A stretch of 64,000 nt of DNA from Ectopseudomonas chengduensis (GTDB lineage: Bacteria > Pseudomonadota > Gammaproteobacteria > Pseudomonadales > Pseudomonadaceae), in NCBI RefSeq assembly GCF_900102635.1, contig NZ_FMZQ01000005.1, forward strand, positions 124,001 through 188,000, in the 5' to 3' direction. Within the stretch, counting starts at the first letter, position 1; each line of letters begins with the position of its first letter. Under the pieces are notes generated by a model. That model saw only the letters and a program-made list of their open reading frames with translations, did not search any database and had not been told where the DNA came from. Made by a program: the position numbers and the translations under genes. This document shows, in pieces, positions 17,813 through 26,968 of this stretch.

Positions 17813-18640
17813 GTGTCTTCAGGTAATTTGGATTTCGAGCAGTTCCGGACTTTCCTGGAAAAGGCCTGCGGTATTCTGCTTGGCAGCAACAAGCAGTACC
17901 TGGTCTCCAGCCGTCTGAACAAGTTGATGGAACAGAACGGCATCAAGACCCTGGGCGAGCTGGTGCAGCGCATGCAGAGCCAGCCGCGAGGCGGGTTGCG
18001 CGAGCAGGTGGTGGATGCCATGACCACCAATGAGACCCTGTGGTTTCGCGACACCTATCCCTTCGAGGTGCTCAAGAGCCGTGTACTGCCGGAGTTGATC
18101 AAGGCCTACCCGGGGCAGCGCCTGCGTATCTGGTCGGCCGCCTGCTCGTCCGGGCAGGAGCCATACTCGCTGTCGATGGCCATCGATGAGTTCGAGCGTA
18201 CCAACCTCGGTCAGCTCAAGGCAGGTGTGCAGATCGTCGCCACCGATCTTTCGCCTTCGATGCTGGCCAACTGCAAGTCCGGTGAATACGACAGCCTGGC
18301 CATGGGGCGCGGGCTTTCGCAGGAGCGACTGCAGCGCTACTTCGACCCCAAGGGGCCAGGGCGTTGGCAGGTCAAGGCGCCTATCAAGAGCCGTGTCGAG
18401 TTTCGCCCACTGAACTTGCTGGATAGCTACGCGGCATTGGGCAAGTTCGACATCGTCTTCTGCCGCAACGTGCTGATCTACTTCTCGGCCGAGGTGAAGA
18501 AGGACATCCTCACGCGCATCCATGCCACCCTCAAGCCGGGTGGCTATCTGTTCCTTGGCGCCTCCGAAGCGCTCAATGGCCTGCCGGACAAGTACCAGAT
18601 GGTGCAGTGCAGCCCGGGGATCATCTACAAGGCCAAATAG
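17813..18640 (+). CDS. cheR: CheR, chemoreceptor methyltransferase
   Basis: 275-aa S-adenosylmethionine-dependent methyltransferase that methylates glutamates on chemoreceptors for adaptation. The all-helical N-terminal CheR domain (residues about 1-80, with KACGILLGSNKQYLV) precedes a Rossmann-like SAM domain containing IWSAACSSGQEPYSLSMA, VATDLSPSMLANC and FDIVFCRNVLIYFS. I chose GTG 17813, preceded by GAGG, because the length then matches Pseudomonas CheR1. In-frame ATGs at 17792 and 17759 are alternatives; the last would overlap cheV by 11 bases and suggest translational coupling. Confidence 0.93.
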   Translation: MSSGNLDFEQFRTFLEKACGILLGSNKQYLVSSRLNKLMEQNGIKTLGELVQRMQSQPRGGLREQVVDAMTTNETLWFRDTYPFEVLKSRVLPELIKAYPGQRLRIWSAACSSGQEPYSLSMAIDEFERTNLGQLKAGVQIVATDLSPSMLANCKSGEYDSLAMGRGLSQERLQRYFDPKGPGRWQVKAPIKSRVEFRPLNLLDSYAALGKFDIVFCRNVLIYFSAEVKKDILTRIHATLKPGGYLFLGASEALNGLPDKYQMVQCSPGIIYKAK

Positions 18641-18718
18641 GCGCAAGGCATGTTTGGTATCAGCAGCGGGAGGCCTTTGGCCTAATGCCAGTCAGTTAAG
18701 CCGTTGCACTCGATCTTT

Positions 18719-18778
18719 GTAGGAGCCGGCTTGCCGGCGATCCGCCATAAAAAGCATCGCCAGCAAGCTGGCTCCTAC
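18719..18778. repeat. Inverted pair of Pseudomonas REP units
   Basis: Two GTAGGAGCC-type units facing each other (18719-18741 and 18756-18778): GTAGGAGCCGGCTTGCCGGC and the complement of GTAGGAGCCAGCTTGCTGGC. This is the common Pseudomonas REP doublet. Just downstream, 18787-18810 carries an imperfect CCCCTC...GAGGGG palindrome like that after metE. Confidence 0.88.
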
Positions 18779-18810
18779 GAAAAACGCCCCTCTACTGCAA
18801 GTAGGAGGGG

Positions 18811-19094
18811 GTGGTGACGAACTTATCTGATCAGCATTAGCCTTTGGCCTCCCGTTTGCGTTTCTGGACTCTGAAAACCATGGGCCCGATCGGATAGGTT
18901 TCGCCGTAGGCACCAGCGGTTTGGCCTGGTGCAGAAGAACCGATGCGCATCGCGCGCCCCAGGGTTCGGCGGGGCGGCAATCTGTCCGGTTGGCTTTGCC
19001 GCTTGCTTGCCAATAGGCGGTAAAGCCTTGCCGCTTTGCCGCTATTTCCCTGTTCGTCATGCTTTAAGCTATTGATTTTGTTGACTTAAATAAG
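18811..19094. promoter_or_regulatory. flgB upstream region with repeated TTGCCGCT
   Basis: No gene is visible. The octamer TTGCCGCT occurs three times (18996, 19028 and 19036; the last two are directly adjacent), 50-100 bases upstream of the sigma-54 promoter of flgB. This is a suitable position for an enhancer bound by FleR or FleQ. The binding role is inference. Confidence 0.4.
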
Positions 19095-19111
19095 TTGGCA
19101 CAGCCTTTGCT
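19095..19111 (+). promoter_or_regulatory. Sigma-54 promoter of flgBCDE
   Basis: TTGGCACAGCCTTTGCT matches TTGGCACG-N4-TTGCW with GG and GC at exact spacing. The expected start is near 19121, about 40 bases before the flgB ATG. Confidence 0.85.
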
Positions 19112-19161
19112 GAATATCTCGCAACAGAGACTACATGGCCCAAGCGGCAAAGGTTCGGAAC

Positions 19162-19569
19162 ATGAGCATCAACTTCGGCAGAGCACTCGGTATTCACGAA
19201 CAAGCCCTCGGCTTTCGTGCCCAACGCGCCGAGGTGCTGGCCAACAATATCGCCAACGCCGATACGCCGAACTACAAGGCTCGCGATCTGGATTTCGCCA
19301 GCGTACTGGCCGAACAGAGCAGCCGCATGCAGCGTGGCGGCGTTTCTCTGAGCCGCACCGATAGCCGCCACATCCCAGCCGAGGGCGTGAAGACCGGCGA
19401 AGCCGAGCTGCCGTATCGCACGCCGTTCCACGCGTCGCTGGATCAAAACACCGTCGACCTGCAGATCGAGCAGTCGAACTACGCCGAGAACGCGGTGCAG
19501 TTCCAGGCCAGCTTTACCTTTCTCAACAGCAAATTCAAAGGGCTGACTGCAGCCCTGCGCGGCGAATAA
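19162..19569 (+). CDS. flgB: FlgB, proximal rod protein
   Basis: 135-aa rod subunit exported by the flagellar type III apparatus. It has the rod/hook N-terminal signature QRAEVLANNIANADTPNYKARDLDF and a C-terminal coiled-coil region (YAENAVQFQASFTFLNSKF). I start at ATG 19162 (MSINFGRALGIHEQ), preceded by AAGG. An upstream in-frame ATG at 19135 would leave only about 14 leader bases after the sigma-54 start. It is the first gene of flgBCDE. Confidence 0.95.
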   Translation: MSINFGRALGIHEQALGFRAQRAEVLANNIANADTPNYKARDLDFASVLAEQSSRMQRGGVSLSRTDSRHIPAEGVKTGEAELPYRTPFHASLDQNTVDLQIEQSNYAENAVQFQASFTFLNSKFKGLTAALRGE

Positions 19570-19580
19570 GGAGTCAGGCC

Positions 19581-20024
19581 ATGTCCCTTGCCAGTGTTTT
19601 CAATATCGCCGGAACCGGCATGAGTGCCCAGAGCACGCGTCTCAATACCATTTCCAGCAACATCGCCAACGCCGAGACCGTTTCCTCGAGCATCGATCAG
19701 ACCTACCGCGCCCGTCATCCGGTGTTCGCCACCGTGTTCCAGCAGTCGCAGAACAGTGGTAGTGGTTCGCTGTTCGCCGAGCAGGACGAGGCGGGGAGTG
19801 GGGTGCAGGTGCTCGGCATCGTCGAGGATCAGAGCAATCTGGACATGCGCTACGAGCCCAGTCATCCGGCAGCGAATGCGGATGGCTACGTGTTCTATCC
19901 GAACGTCAATGTGGTCGAGGAAATGGCGGACATGATTTCGGCCAGTCGAGCCTTTCAAACCAATGCGGAAATGATGAATACCGCCAAGACCATGCTGCAG
20001 AAGGTTCTGACCCTGGGTCAGTAA
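19581..20024 (+). CDS. flgC: FlgC, proximal rod protein
   Basis: 147-aa rod subunit (normal FlgC length), 11 bases after flgB. It has the N-terminal motif RLNTISSNIANAETVSSS and the conserved C-terminal segment YPNVNVVEEMADMISASRAFQTNAEMMNTAKTM, which packs in the D0 coiled coil of the rod. Exported without a cleaved signal. Confidence 0.96.
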   Translation: MSLASVFNIAGTGMSAQSTRLNTISSNIANAETVSSSIDQTYRARHPVFATVFQQSQNSGSGSLFAEQDEAGSGVQVLGIVEDQSNLDMRYEPSHPAANADGYVFYPNVNVVEEMADMISASRAFQTNAEMMNTAKTMLQKVLTLGQ

Positions 20025-20034
20025 GGACATAGCC

Positions 20035-20724
20035 ATGAGCACCACAGAGACTGTTTCCAGCAGCGTGCTGTCGACTTACTCCGGCACCTCGACCAGCAGC
20101 ACCAACGAATCCAGTTACTCCAGCCTGGGCAAGGATGACTTTCTGATGCTGCTGGTAACGCAGATGAACAACCAGAACCCGCTGGATCCGCAGGACAACA
20201 GTGAGTTCGTGGCTCAGCTCGCCCAGTTCAGCAGCCTGGAAAGCCTCACCAACATGTCGAGTTCGATGGACTCGTTGCTGAGTTCCTATCAGTCCTCGCA
20301 AGCGCTCCAGGCGTCCTCCTTGGTGGGGCGCAGCGTGACGGTATCGGCCAGTAGTACCTATGTCGATGGCGCCGCCGGCATGACGGGTAGCGTCGTGCTC
20401 CCGTCCGCAGCCGATGGTATTTCGGTCGGTGTCTATGACTCGGCAGGCAGTTTGGTCAAGACCATTGCGCTCGACAGCCAGACCAAAGGCGGCAACGTCA
20501 GCTTCACCTGGGATGGCACTAACGCCAGCGGAGTGGCGCAGCCGTCCGGCACCTACACCTTCAAGGCGTCGGCCTCGCTGGATGGCAAATCCACGGCCCT
20601 TGAGACCTACCTGCCGGCAGCGGTCAGCAGTGTGACGCTGGGTTCTGGAACAAGTGACATGACGCTCAATCTGGCCGGTGTAGGCAGTATTGCGTTGTCC
20701 AAAGTAATCAATATCGGCCAGTAA
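20035..20724 (+). CDS. flgD: FlgD, hook-capping protein
   Basis: 229-aa hook cap that scaffolds FlgE polymerisation and is later displaced. The N-terminal secretion and capping region contains [20 protein letters not shown] and [16 protein letters not shown]. The C-terminal half is a FlgD Ig-like/tudor region ([21 protein letters not shown], the characteristic G-x-x-F-x-WDG turn). The serine- and threonine-rich first 25 residues are typical. Confidence 0.95.
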   Translation: MSTTETVSSSVLSTYSGTSTSSTNESSYSSLGKDDFLMLLVTQMNNQNPLDPQDNSEFVAQLAQFSSLESLTNMSSSMDSLLSSYQSSQALQASSLVGRSVTVSASSTYVDGAAGMTGSVVLPSAADGISVGVYDSAGSLVKTIALDSQTKGGNVSFTWDGTNASGVAQPSGTYTFKASASLDGKSTALETYLPAAVSSVTLGSGTSDMTLNLAGVGSIALSKVINIGQ

Positions 20725-20750
20725 GCGATCGATGTAAGGGAGACGCGAGC

Positions 20751-22064
20751 ATGACATTCAATACAGCATTGAGCGGTTTGAAGGCTGCCAGTTCATACTT
20801 GAACGTGACGGGTAACAACATTGCCAACACCGGGACCACCGGCTTCAAATATTCGCGTGCGGAGTTCGCCGATCTCTATGCCAGCAGCATGTTCGGCACG
20901 GGGAGCAACTCGATCGGCAGTGGCGTGATCACATCGGATATCGCCCAGCAGTTTACCCAGGGCAATATCAGCTACACCGATAACAGTCTCGACCTGGCCA
21001 TCAATGGCAGTGGCTACTTTATCGTCAATGACGGTGGTAGCCAGCTGTATACGCGGGCCGGTGCCTTCAAGGTCGACAGTAATGGCAATGTGGTCAACAG
21101 CGCTGGCAACAACCTGATGGGCTATGGCGTCGATGCTGACGGCAATCTAGTCAATGGGGTGCTGACCAATCTGGTGGTCGATACCAGTAACCAGGAGCCT
21201 AACGCCACCTCGCTTGTCACTCAGAGTCTCGCGCTCAATTCGTCGGCCAGCATACCCACTAGCTCGCCCTTCGATTCTACTGTGTCAACTTCCTATAACT
21301 GGTCGACCTCCGTGAGCCTGTATGACACGCAGGGTAACGCCCATACCATGACGCAATACTTCGTCAAGGATGCGAGCAACCAGTGGAGCATGTACGTGCT
21401 GGTGGATGGGCGTAACCCGGGCGATCCGACCAGTACGGACCCGTACCAGGCCACGTTGCCGTTCACCACCGCAGGCGCACTGGATACGGACAATATTGTA
21501 TTTGGTGATTTTGGTGATAATGGCGATGGCACGCTGAGCCTGGCCAACTGGATTCCAGCGACAATCACCGATGCTACGACCGATCCGGTCACCTGGGGCT
21601 CCAATGGCGCTGCTGCCAGCGCTACCGGCGTTACCCTGGATCTGCGCAAGGCAAGCCAGACCAACACCAACTTCGCAGTGAACAGCTTGGCGCAGGATGG
21701 CTACACCACCGGGCAATTGTCGGGTTTGTCCTTCGATGAAACCGGGCAATTGTTTGCCACTTACACCAATGGCAAGTCCGAGGTGATCGGGCAGGTGGCC
21801 CTGGCGACCTTTGCCAACATGCAAGGCCTCACCCCGGTTGGTGGCACGGCCTGGAGGCAGTCGCTGGCCTCTGGTGAGCCGGTGATCGGGACGCCGACTT
21901 CCGGTACGCTCGGTTCGATTGCGGCGGGGGCGCTGGAAGACTCCAACGTCGATCTGACAGGGCAGCTCGTCGACCTGATCGTGGCGCAGCGCAACTACCA
22001 GGCCAACGCCAAGACCATCGAGACCGAGAACGCGATCGCGCAGACGATCATCAATATCCGTTGA
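20751..22064 (+). CDS. flgE: FlgE, hook protein
   Basis: 437-aa main subunit of the flexible hook. The N-terminus [33 protein letters not shown] carries the flagellar rod/hook signature. The central FlgE domain (about residues 140-340) is variable, and the C-terminus [26 protein letters not shown] is the FlgE/F/G type. It is the last gene of flgBCDE, with a strong terminator 40 bases downstream. Confidence 0.96.
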   Translation: MTFNTALSGLKAASSYLNVTGNNIANTGTTGFKYSRAEFADLYASSMFGTGSNSIGSGVITSDIAQQFTQGNISYTDNSLDLAINGSGYFIVNDGGSQLYTRAGAFKVDSNGNVVNSAGNNLMGYGVDADGNLVNGVLTNLVVDTSNQEPNATSLVTQSLALNSSASIPTSSPFDSTVSTSYNWSTSVSLYDTQGNAHTMTQYFVKDASNQWSMYVLVDGRNPGDPTSTDPYQATLPFTTAGALDTDNIVFGDFGDNGDGTLSLANWIPATITDATTDPVTWGSNGAAASATGVTLDLRKASQTNTNFAVNSLAQDGYTTGQLSGLSFDETGQLFATYTNGKSEVIGQVALATFANMQGLTPVGGTAWRQSLASGEPVIGTPTSGTLGSIAAGALEDSNVDLTGQLVDLIVAQRNYQANAKTIETENAIAQTIINIR

Positions 22065-22103
22065 TGATTTCGGCGGCAGATTCTTGCCGTCTCCATTGTT
22101 GAA

Positions 22104-22128
22104 GCCTCTCCTTGCGAGAGGCTTTTTT
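22104..22128 (+). terminator. Rho-independent terminator after flgE
   Basis: Stem GCCTCTC/GAGAGGC with a 5-base loop followed by TTTTTTCTTTT. It separates flgBCDE from the flgF promoter. Confidence 0.85.
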
Positions 22129-22164
22129 CTTTTAAAAACAGTAGCTTAATATTTATTTTTGGTT

Positions 22165-22181
22165 GTGGCACGTACCTTGCT
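22165..22181 (+). promoter_or_regulatory. Sigma-54 promoter of flgFGHIJKL
   Basis: GTGGCACGTACCTTGCT: a full match to the TGGCACG-N4-TTGCT core, about 28 bases before the expected start and 40 before the flgF ATG. Confidence 0.87.
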
Positions 22182-22220
22182 AAAAACCATGTGATTGTGG
22201 TTTTTCAGGCGGAGGTCGAG

Positions 22221-22961
22221 ATGGACAAGTTGCTGTATGTGGCGATGACGGGTGCCAGCCAGAACGCCCTGGCACAGAAGGCTCATGCCAACAACCTGGC
22301 GAATATCTCTACCAGCGGATTTCGCGCCGACCTTGAGCAGGCGCGTGCCATGCCGGTTTTCGGCGACAGTTATCCGGCGCGCGTGTATGCGATGTCCGAG
22401 CGCCCCGGCACCGACTTTACGCCAGGTGCCTTGCAGGAAACCGGGCGTGATATGGACGTCTCCATCGAGGGAGACGGCTGGATCGCCGTGCAGGCCCCCG
22501 ATGGCAACGAGGCGTATGTGCGCACCGCCAGCTTGACTGTCGATGCGCTGGGCGTGTTGCGCACCGGCAATGGTTTGCCGGTCATGGGCAATGCCGGGCC
22601 GATTGCGGTACCGCCTGAGCAGAAGGTGGAAATCGGCCAGGACGGCACCATCAGTATCCGCGCCCTCGGTGAGGCCCCAAACGTATTGGCCGAAGTCGAC
22701 CGGATCAAGTTGGTCAACCCCGATACCGCGCAAATCCGCAAGGAAACCGATGGCTTGATCCACTCGCGCACAGGCCAGCCATTTGAAGCAGATGCCAATG
22801 TACGCCTCAATTCTGGGTTCCTCGAAAGCAGTAACGTCAGCGCGGTCGCCGAGATGACCTCCATGCTGGCGCTTTCCCGGCAGTTTGAATTGCACGTGAA
22901 AATGATGAACACGGCCAAGGAAGGATCAGAGTCCATGGCCCGGATCATGCAAGTCAGCTAA
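22221..22961 (+). CDS. flgF: FlgF, proximal rod protein
   Basis: 246-aa rod subunit. ATG 22221 follows GGAGG. It has the rod signature AQKAHANNLANISTSGFRADLEQ, the FlgE/F/G central motif DMDVSIEGDGWIAVQ, and the C-terminal segment SNVSAVAEMTSMLALSRQFELHVKMMNTAKE. It is the first gene of the large flgF-L unit. Confidence 0.95.
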   Translation: MDKLLYVAMTGASQNALAQKAHANNLANISTSGFRADLEQARAMPVFGDSYPARVYAMSERPGTDFTPGALQETGRDMDVSIEGDGWIAVQAPDGNEAYVRTASLTVDALGVLRTGNGLPVMGNAGPIAVPPEQKVEIGQDGTISIRALGEAPNVLAEVDRIKLVNPDTAQIRKETDGLIHSRTGQPFEADANVRLNSGFLESSNVSAVAEMTSMLALSRQFELHVKMMNTAKEGSESMARIMQVS

Positions 22962-22994
22962 TGAGTTCCGCCCGGCGAGGGCGAGGAGATAGAC

Positions 22995-23780
22995 ATGCTT
23001 CCAGCATTATGGGTCAGTAAGACCGGCCTCTCCGCACAGGATATGAACCTGTCGGTGATTTCCAACAACCTGGCGAACGTATCGACCACCGGCTTCAAGC
23101 GTGATCGTGCCGAGTTTCAGGATCTTCTCTACCAAATTCGCCGTCAGCCAGGTGGCCAGACGACTCAGGACAGCGAGTTGCCATCGGGTCTGCAATTGGG
23201 CACCGGGGTAAGGATCGTCGGCACGCAGAAAAACTTCACCTCTGGCAGTCTGCAGACCACCGATCAGCCGTTGGATATGGCCGTCAACGGCCGTGGCTTC
23301 TTTCAGGTGCTGCTGCCTGATGGCACCGTATCCTATTCGCGCGACGGTACTTTTCACCTTAACTCCGATGGGCAGGTCGTGACCTCCAACGGTTTTGCCC
23401 TGGAGCCTGCCATCGTCGTACCCGCCGAGACCCAGACGTTCACCGTCGGTGAGGATGGAACGGTTTCGGTGACCACTGCCAATAATCCGGCGGTTCAGGT
23501 CATCGGCAATCTGCAGACGGCCGACTTCATCAACCCGGCTGGGTTGCAGGCCATCGGTAACAACCTGTTCCTGGAAACTGCAGCCAGCGGGGCGCCCCAA
23601 GTGGGTACGCCGGGCCTCAATGGCTTGGGCACCGTGCTGCAGAACACCCTGGAGAACTCCAACGTCAGCGTGGTTGAGGAGATGGTCAATATGATCACCA
23701 CCCAGCGTGCTTATGAGATGAACTCCAAAGTGATTTCCACGGCTGACTCGATGCTGCAGTTCGTCAATCAGAATCTCTGA
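22995..23780 (+). CDS. flgG: FlgG, distal rod protein
   Basis: 261-aa subunit of the distal rod that spans the P and L rings. Family features: LSVISNNLANVSTTGFKRDRAEF (including the distal-rod stretch FQDLLYQ), LDMAVNGRGFFQV, and the C-terminal ENSNVSVVEEMVNMITTQRAYEMNSKVI. Length and spacing are normal. Confidence 0.97.
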   Translation: MLPALWVSKTGLSAQDMNLSVISNNLANVSTTGFKRDRAEFQDLLYQIRRQPGGQTTQDSELPSGLQLGTGVRIVGTQKNFTSGSLQTTDQPLDMAVNGRGFFQVLLPDGTVSYSRDGTFHLNSDGQVVTSNGFALEPAIVVPAETQTFTVGEDGTVSVTTANNPAVQVIGNLQTADFINPAGLQAIGNNLFLETAASGAPQVGTPGLNGLGTVLQNTLENSNVSVVEEMVNMITTQRAYEMNSKVISTADSMLQFVNQNL

Positions 23781-23829
23781 TGCTGATTGAGCTGGGTGCA
23801 GCATGAGCGTCTGTGATGTGAGGTATGCA

Positions 23830-24519
23830 ATGAAAGGTCTTTATATTCTTTTGCCGTTCTGCGTGTCGTTGTTTGGCTGCATGGCGCCAACGCCCAAAGC
23901 CGACGACCCCTATTACGCGCCGGTGCTACCACGCACGCCATTGCCGGCGAGCGCGACCAATGGTGCGATCTATCAGGCCGGCTTCGAGACCAATCTGTAC
24001 GATGATCGCAAGGCGTTTCGCGTCGGTGACATCATTACCATCACGTTGGAAGAGCGTACCCAGGCGAGCAAGGCGGCCAGTTCCGATATCAGCAAGGACA
24101 GCTCGGCCAATATCGGCCTGACCTCGCTGTTCGGCGGTGCGGTATCGGCGACCAATCCGCTGACGCGCAACCCCATGACGCTGAGCTCCGAGTTCAGCGG
24201 CACTCGCAGCAATCAGGGTGACTCCTCCGCAGCGCAGAGCAACAGCCTCAGTGGTTCGGTGACGGTGACGGTGGCGGAAGTGCTGCCCAACGGTGTGCTG
24301 GTGGTGCGTGGCGAGAAGTGGCTGACGCTCAATACCGGCGATGAAATGGTACGTATCTCCGGGCTGGTCCGCGCCGACGATATCTCCAGCAGCAATACCG
24401 TATCCTCGACCCGTATCGCCGATGCCCGGCTGACCTATTCTGGTACCGGTTCGTTTGCCGATGCCAGCCAGCCAGGTTGGTTGAGTCGTTTCTTCCTGAG
24501 CCCGATGTGGCCGTTCTGA
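23830..24519 (+). CDS. flgH: FlgH, L-ring lipoprotein
   Basis: 229-aa outer-membrane L-ring subunit. ATG 23830, preceded by GAGGT, gives a lipoprotein signal [17 protein letters not shown] with the lipobox LFGC; Cys17 is the predicted acylated residue. Conserved FlgH segments are [42 protein letters not shown] and the C-terminal [27 protein letters not shown]. An in-frame ATG at 23803 would bury the signal peptide and is rejected. Confidence 0.96.
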   Translation: MKGLYILLPFCVSLFGCMAPTPKADDPYYAPVLPRTPLPASATNGAIYQAGFETNLYDDRKAFRVGDIITITLEERTQASKAASSDISKDSSANIGLTSLFGGAVSATNPLTRNPMTLSSEFSGTRSNQGDSSAAQSNSLSGSVTVTVAEVLPNGVLVVRGEKWLTLNTGDEMVRISGLVRADDISSSNTVSSTRIADARLTYSGTGSFADASQPGWLSRFFLSPMWPF

Positions 24520-24530
24520 GGGGTATGAAT

Positions 24531-25796
24531 ATGAAATGGCCCCTGACCTTTGTGGCTGCGAACTCTGCTCGCCAAGCCTTTACCGATGCCCGGATTCGCG
24601 AGCCGAAGAAGGGCTGCGTGCGTGAAGCGCAGAGCACGTCCTGCCGCCGGCAGTTCGCGGTTGCTCATCGTGGTTACCGTCACCGTGGCGCCAACGACTG
24701 GTTGCTGCTGGTCATCATGCTCGCGTGCATGCTGCTGAGCCTGCCGACGCAGGCCGAGCGCCTCAAGGATCTGGCATCCATTCAGGGCGTGCGCAGTAAC
24801 CAGCTGATCGGTTACGGCCTGGTCGTGGGCCTCAACGGTACGGGCGACCAGACCACCCAGACACCGTTCACCGTCCAGACCTTCAATAACATGCTGGCGC
24901 AGTTCGGCATTAAGGTGCCGGCAGGTGGCAACGTGCAGCTCAAGAACATCGCGGCTGTATCCGTGCATGCTGATCTGCCTGCATTCGCCAAGCCCGGGCA
25001 AACCATCGATATCACCATTTCATCCATCGGTAATGCCAAGAGTCTGCGCGGTGGCAGCTTGCTGATGACGCCACTCAAGGGTATCGATGGCAACGTTTAC
25101 GCTATCGCTCAGGGCAACCTGGTCGTGGGTGGCTTCGATGCCAGTGGTGCCGATGGTTCGCGTATCACCGTCAACGTACCTTCTGCCGGCCGTATTCCTG
25201 GTGGTGCTACGGTGGAACGCCCGGTGCCGAGCGGTTTCGATCAGGGCAACTACCTGACCCTGAACCTCAATCGCCCCGACTTCACCACTGCCAAGAACAT
25301 CGTCGACCAGATCAACGATCTGCTCGGCCCTGGCGTCGCCCAGGCCATCGATGGTGGTTCGATTCGCGTCAGCGCGCCGCTCGACCCTAACCAGCGTGTC
25401 GACTATCTGTCGATTCTGGAAAACCTGCAGGTCGAGGCGGGTAAGGCTGTGGCTAAGGTCATCATCAATTCGCGCACTGGCACCATCGTCATTGGCCAGG
25501 ACGTCAAGGTGCAGCCGGCAGCCGTGACCCATGGCAGCCTGACCGTGACCATCACCGAAGACCCCATCGTCAGTCAGCCAGACGCCCTTTCCGGTGGGCA
25601 GACGGCCGTAGTGCCTCGCTCGCGCGTGGGGGCGGAAGAGGAGGCCAAACCGATGTTCAAGTTCGGCCCCGGCACCAGCCTTGATGAAATCGTGCGTGCG
25701 GTAAACCAGGTGGGCGCAGCGCCTTCCGACCTGATGGCCATTCTGGAGGCGCTCAAGCAGGCAGGCGCGCTCCAGGCTGACCTGATCGTTATTTGA
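24531..25796 (+). CDS. flgI: FlgI, P-ring protein with unusually long leader
   Basis: Periplasmic P-ring subunit. From [21 protein letters not shown] to the end ([15 protein letters not shown]) it is a standard FlgI. The first 75 residues are unusual: after the ATG at 24531 (ribosome site GAGGGGT; ATG 24525 is alternative) come about 55 mostly polar residues with many Arg and three Cys, and only then a normal signal core, [19 protein letters not shown], cleaved before ERLKD. A later in-frame start at 24717 (MLACMLLSL) would remove the extension but has no visible ribosome site and lacks the basic n-region. Total 421 aa against about 369 typical. Confidence 0.93.
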   Translation: MKWPLTFVAANSARQAFTDARIREPKKGCVREAQSTSCRRQFAVAHRGYRHRGANDWLLLVIMLACMLLSLPTQAERLKDLASIQGVRSNQLIGYGLVVGLNGTGDQTTQTPFTVQTFNNMLAQFGIKVPAGGNVQLKNIAAVSVHADLPAFAKPGQTIDITISSIGNAKSLRGGSLLMTPLKGIDGNVYAIAQGNLVVGGFDASGADGSRITVNVPSAGRIPGGATVERPVPSGFDQGNYLTLNLNRPDFTTAKNIVDQINDLLGPGVAQAIDGGSIRVSAPLDPNQRVDYLSILENLQVEAGKAVAKVIINSRTGTIVIGQDVKVQPAAVTHGSLTVTITEDPIVSQPDALSGGQTAVVPRSRVGAEEEAKPMFKFGPGTSLDEIVRAVNQVGAAPSDLMAILEALKQAGALQADLIVI

Positions 25797-25805
25797 GGTG
25801 GCCCT

Positions 25806-26960
25806 ATGAATACCTTGCTCGGTGGTACACGTACGGTCAGCGACTCTGGGGCTTATACCGATCTCAATCGCCTGGCCGGCATGAAAAATGGCGAACAGCG
25901 CGACAGCGAGGGTAACGTTCGGCGTGTCGCTCAGGAGTTCGAGGCGCTGTTCATCAACCAGATCTTCAAGTCGATGCGTTCGGCCAACGAGGCGGTTGCC
26001 AAGGACAGTCTGTTCGACAGTGATACCACGCGCCACTATCAGGAAATGCACGATCAGCAATTGTCCATCAGCCTGTCACGCGAGGGTGGGGGCATTGGCT
26101 TGGCCGATGTTCTGGTACGGCAAATGAGCCGTCTGCGTGGTGAGCCTGCGCGCAGCAGCCCCTTTGGTACTGTCGTGCAGCAGGGTGAGTCGGGCGCAGA
26201 CAAGGCGAGCAGCAAGAATGCAGACGAGGCGCCTGTGTCGCAGGCTGCGCTGCTCAACCGCCGGCGCCTGTCGCTGCCGTCACGCCTGGAAGATCGTCTG
26301 CTGGCAGGCATCGTCTCCAGCAGCGAGGGTCAGCTCAATAACGGTGCTGACTGGGTGGCGAAAAAGGACAGCAGCGAGAAGGCGCTCGCCGAACCCCAGA
26401 AGACGACGCCACGTAGCGTGGCTCAGCCACCACTGGCCAAGGGCAAGGCGGCATTCGCTTCGGCGCAGGACTTCGTGCAGACCATGCTGCCACTGGCTCA
26501 GGAGGCGGCCGATCGTATCGGCGTCGAGCCGCACTACCTGGTAGCGCAGGCGGCGCTGGAAACCGGCTGGGGCAAGTCGATCCTGCGGCGCAGTGACGGC
26601 GACAGCAGCTTCAACCTGTTTGGCATCAAGACCCATGGGCAGTGGCAGGGCGAGGCCGCGCGCGCCGTGACCAGCGAATACCGTGAAGGCCAAATGGTGC
26701 GCGAAACCGCCAGTTTCCGGGCGTATGACTCGTACAAGCAGAGCTTCCACGACCTGGTGGATTTCCTGCAGAGCAACCCGCGTTATCAAAATGCGCTGTC
26801 CAAAACGGATAACTCGGAGACGTTCGTGCGCGAACTGCAGGCAGCCGGTTATGCCACCGACCCGCAGTACGCCCGCAAGATCAATCAAATCGCACGCAAG
26901 ATCGATGCAACCTACCAGACCATCGCCCGCAGCGATGTGGCAACAACACGGACGCTTTGA
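25806..26960 (+). CDS. flgJ: FlgJ, rod cap and peptidoglycan hydrolase
   Basis: 384-aa bifunctional protein. The N-terminal rod-capping domain spans about residues 1-110 (VAQEFEALFINQIFKSMRSA, SLFDSDTTRHYQEMHDQQL). A variable linker rich in Ser and Ala spans about 115-215. The C-terminal glucosaminidase domain spans about 220-375 (LVAQAALETGWGKS with the catalytic Glu near 251, NLFGIKTHGQW, FRAYDSYKQSFHDLVDFL). It opens the cell wall for the growing rod. Start 9 bases after flgI. Confidence 0.95.
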   Translation: MNTLLGGTRTVSDSGAYTDLNRLAGMKNGEQRDSEGNVRRVAQEFEALFINQIFKSMRSANEAVAKDSLFDSDTTRHYQEMHDQQLSISLSREGGGIGLADVLVRQMSRLRGEPARSSPFGTVVQQGESGADKASSKNADEAPVSQAALLNRRRLSLPSRLEDRLLAGIVSSSEGQLNNGADWVAKKDSSEKALAEPQKTTPRSVAQPPLAKGKAAFASAQDFVQTMLPLAQEAADRIGVEPHYLVAQAALETGWGKSILRRSDGDSSFNLFGIKTHGQWQGEAARAVTSEYREGQMVRETASFRAYDSYKQSFHDLVDFLQSNPRYQNALSKTDNSETFVRELQAAGYATDPQYARKINQIARKIDATYQTIARSDVATTRTL

Positions 26961-26968
26961 GGTGATTC

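Noticed and set aside
24557..24660. Possible MITE insertion inside flgI leader
   Set aside because: Only a 6-base CTCTGC/GCAGAG inverted match was seen, too short to claim an element.
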